Positions 62,950-64,000 of a stretch of DNA of 64,000 nt are shown one piece after another (the stretch's first letter is position 1; every line of letters starts with the position of its first letter). The DNA is from Anabaena sp. UHCC 0204 (GTDB taxonomy: Bacteria; Cyanobacteriota; Cyanobacteriia; Cyanobacteriales; Nostocaceae). The DNA lies in the NCBI RefSeq assembly GCF_009711975.1, contig NZ_VIKW01000009.1, positions 62,001 to 126,000 on the forward strand. Direction: 5' to 3'. Below the pieces are notes generated by a model, which had not been told where the DNA came from, ran no database searches, and was given only the letters and a program-made list of their open reading frames with translations. Both the position numbers and the translations under genes were made by a program.

Positions 62950-64000
62950 TCACGTTAATTCTATTTGAGAATCATCACCAATTAAAAAGCGTAAGGCTTT
63001 AGGACGGCGGGGTGCAATAGTCAATTCTGCACGTTGTCCAATCAGGCTATCAATAATTCGTTGCTGAATGCCGGTAATTTTAGCACCTTCTAAAATAACG
63101 CTGTGTTCTAAATCTGTTTCTATCAGTGTTGAATGATCAGCAATGCTACTATAGGGTCCGATAAAACAATTTTCTAAATAACAATTATTACCAATCACTA
63201 CAGGTCCACGAATTGTACAGTTAATGATTTTCGATTCAGCCCCAATTTGCACTCTGCCAATAATCTGAGTTTTAGTATCAACATCGCCTAAAATTGATTT
63301 TGTCAAACAGGTATCAAGAATGAGACGGTTAGCTTCTAATAAATCATCTTTTTTACCTGTATCTAACCACCAACCGTCCAGATTACAAGCGACAACTTGC
63401 TGTTGTTGATCTATTAAACATTGGATAGCATCCGTGATTTCTAGTTCACCTCTAGCTGAAGGTTTAATTAGAGAAATCGCATCATGGATCAGGGGTGAAA
63501 AGAAATAAACCCCTACCAATGCTAAGTTTGAAGGGGGTATTTTTGGCTTTTCAATTAACTGTAATACTCTGCCTTTTTCATCAACCTTAGCCACACCAAA
63601 AGCACTAGGATTTGGCACTTCCCGCAAAAGAATCAAGGCTTCGGGCTGCTGTTGAGTAAATTTATCCAAAAATGATTTTAAATCCCCTTGTTGAATCAGG
63701 TTATCTCCCAAATACATAACAAATGGGGAATCTTTTAAAAAAGGACGCGCAACTTGGACTGCATGGGCTAATCCTGCGGGCTGTTCTTGTAAAATATAGG
63801 TGATATTTAGACCGAACTTTTCGCCATTGCCGGTTTTACTTTTGACTTCTGCTCCTGTTTCTGGACTGATAATAATACCAATATCAGTTATCCCCGCAGC
63901 AGCCATTTCTTCAATGCCATACCATAAAATTGGTTTATTAGCAACTGGAACAAGTTGTTTCGCACCTGTATAAGTTAATGGACGTAAACGAGTACCTTTT
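62950..64000 (-). CDS. Glucose-1-phosphate thymidylyltransferase (long form), 5' end outside window
   Basis: The frame is open from the right edge, so the gene begins beyond 64000. The visible part is 349 codons plus one base. Translating to the edge gives GTRLRPLTYTGAKQLVPVAN, the nucleotide-binding end of the GxGTRLRP motif; the first glycines lie outside. Other motifs are EQPAGLAHAVQVA, MYLGDNLIQQG and VGVYFFSP. The C-terminal ~100 residues form a left-handed beta-helix with hexapeptide-like repeats (VVIGNNCYLENCFIGPYSSI). It makes dTDP-glucose for nucleotide-sugar supply; the long form with beta-helix is common in cyanobacteria and archaea. Confidence 0.88.
   Translation of the reverse strand, partial: KGTRLRPLTYTGAKQLVPVANKPILWYGIEEMAAAGITDIGIIISPETGAEVKSKTGNGEKFGLNITYILQEQPAGLAHAVQVARPFLKDSPFVMYLGDNLIQQGDLKSFLDKFTQQQPEALILLREVPNPSAFGVAKVDEKGRVLQLIEKPKIPPSNLALVGVYFFSPLIHDAISLIKPSARGELEITDAIQCLIDQQQQVVACNLDGWWLDTGKKDDLLEANRLILDTCLTKSILGDVDTKTQIIGRVQIGAESKIINCTIRGPVVIGNNCYLENCFIGPYSSIADHSTLIETDLEHSVILEGAKITGIQQRIIDSLIGQRAELTIAPRRPKALRFLIGDDSQIELT

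Overview
The window looks like chromosomal DNA of a filamentous, probably heterocyst-forming cyanobacterium (Nostocales). Direct evidence is psaC, psbY, a Tic20-type protein, PSRP-3/Ycf65, many HIP1 octamers (GCGATCGC), and many short tandem heptamer arrays of the STRR type in the gaps between genes. Base composition is low GC throughout. I found no rRNA, tRNA or CRISPR array. Order assignment is an inference from these marks, not from a phylogeny.

Positions 1-18270 hold a surface-polysaccharide locus. On the minus strand, reading from 13663 down to 1, come a zinc-finger-like hypothetical protein, GDP-mannose 4,6-dehydratase, an ABC-2 export permease, an ATP-binding export subunit with a Wzt-like tail, four methyltransferase-like proteins, three GT4 glycosyltransferases and the start of an acyltransferase. 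A WcaI-like glycosyltransferase and a divergent Wzc-type chain-length regulator/tyrosine kinase lie at 13852-18270. The export operon is interrupted between its two ABC subunits (8134-11399) by an accessory block: three DUF29 paralogues, a Uma2-type nuclease-fold protein, a hypothetical gene, a decapitated sugar-epimerase fragment and a MITE-like element.

Positions 18333-47200 are mostly housekeeping: cinA, glyA, rpsF, argG, a DedA protein, a STAS protein, a GT2, a bacterioferritin-like protein, a cobalt/nickel ECF transporter (CbiMN-Q-O), fmt, psaC, glmS, folC, psbY and a gamma-carbonic-anhydrase-like protein. Two stretches stand out. At 23560-24817 a coiled-coil gene is flanked by what look like two different TnpB-type insertion-sequence right ends (omegaRNA-like) with no tnpB gene. 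At 40558-43596 there is a solitary, AT-rich type IIG restriction-modification gene.

Positions 47346-64000 carry an M16 peptidase, a cupredoxin, methionine aminopeptidase, a 23-copy perfect heptamer array, a peptidoglycan-binding protein, a Ca2+/H+ exchanger, a GH57-DUF3536 glycosidase, a two-gene sensory pair and a nucleotidyltransferase cut by the right edge. The large kinase of the sensory pair has a plant-ETR1-type ethylene-binding membrane domain with all key residues visible, plus a possible bilin-binding GAF domain; its neighbour is a response regulator fused to a histidine kinase. Several dispersed repeats and palindromes are shared between distant parts of the window, one of them inside the M16 coding sequence.
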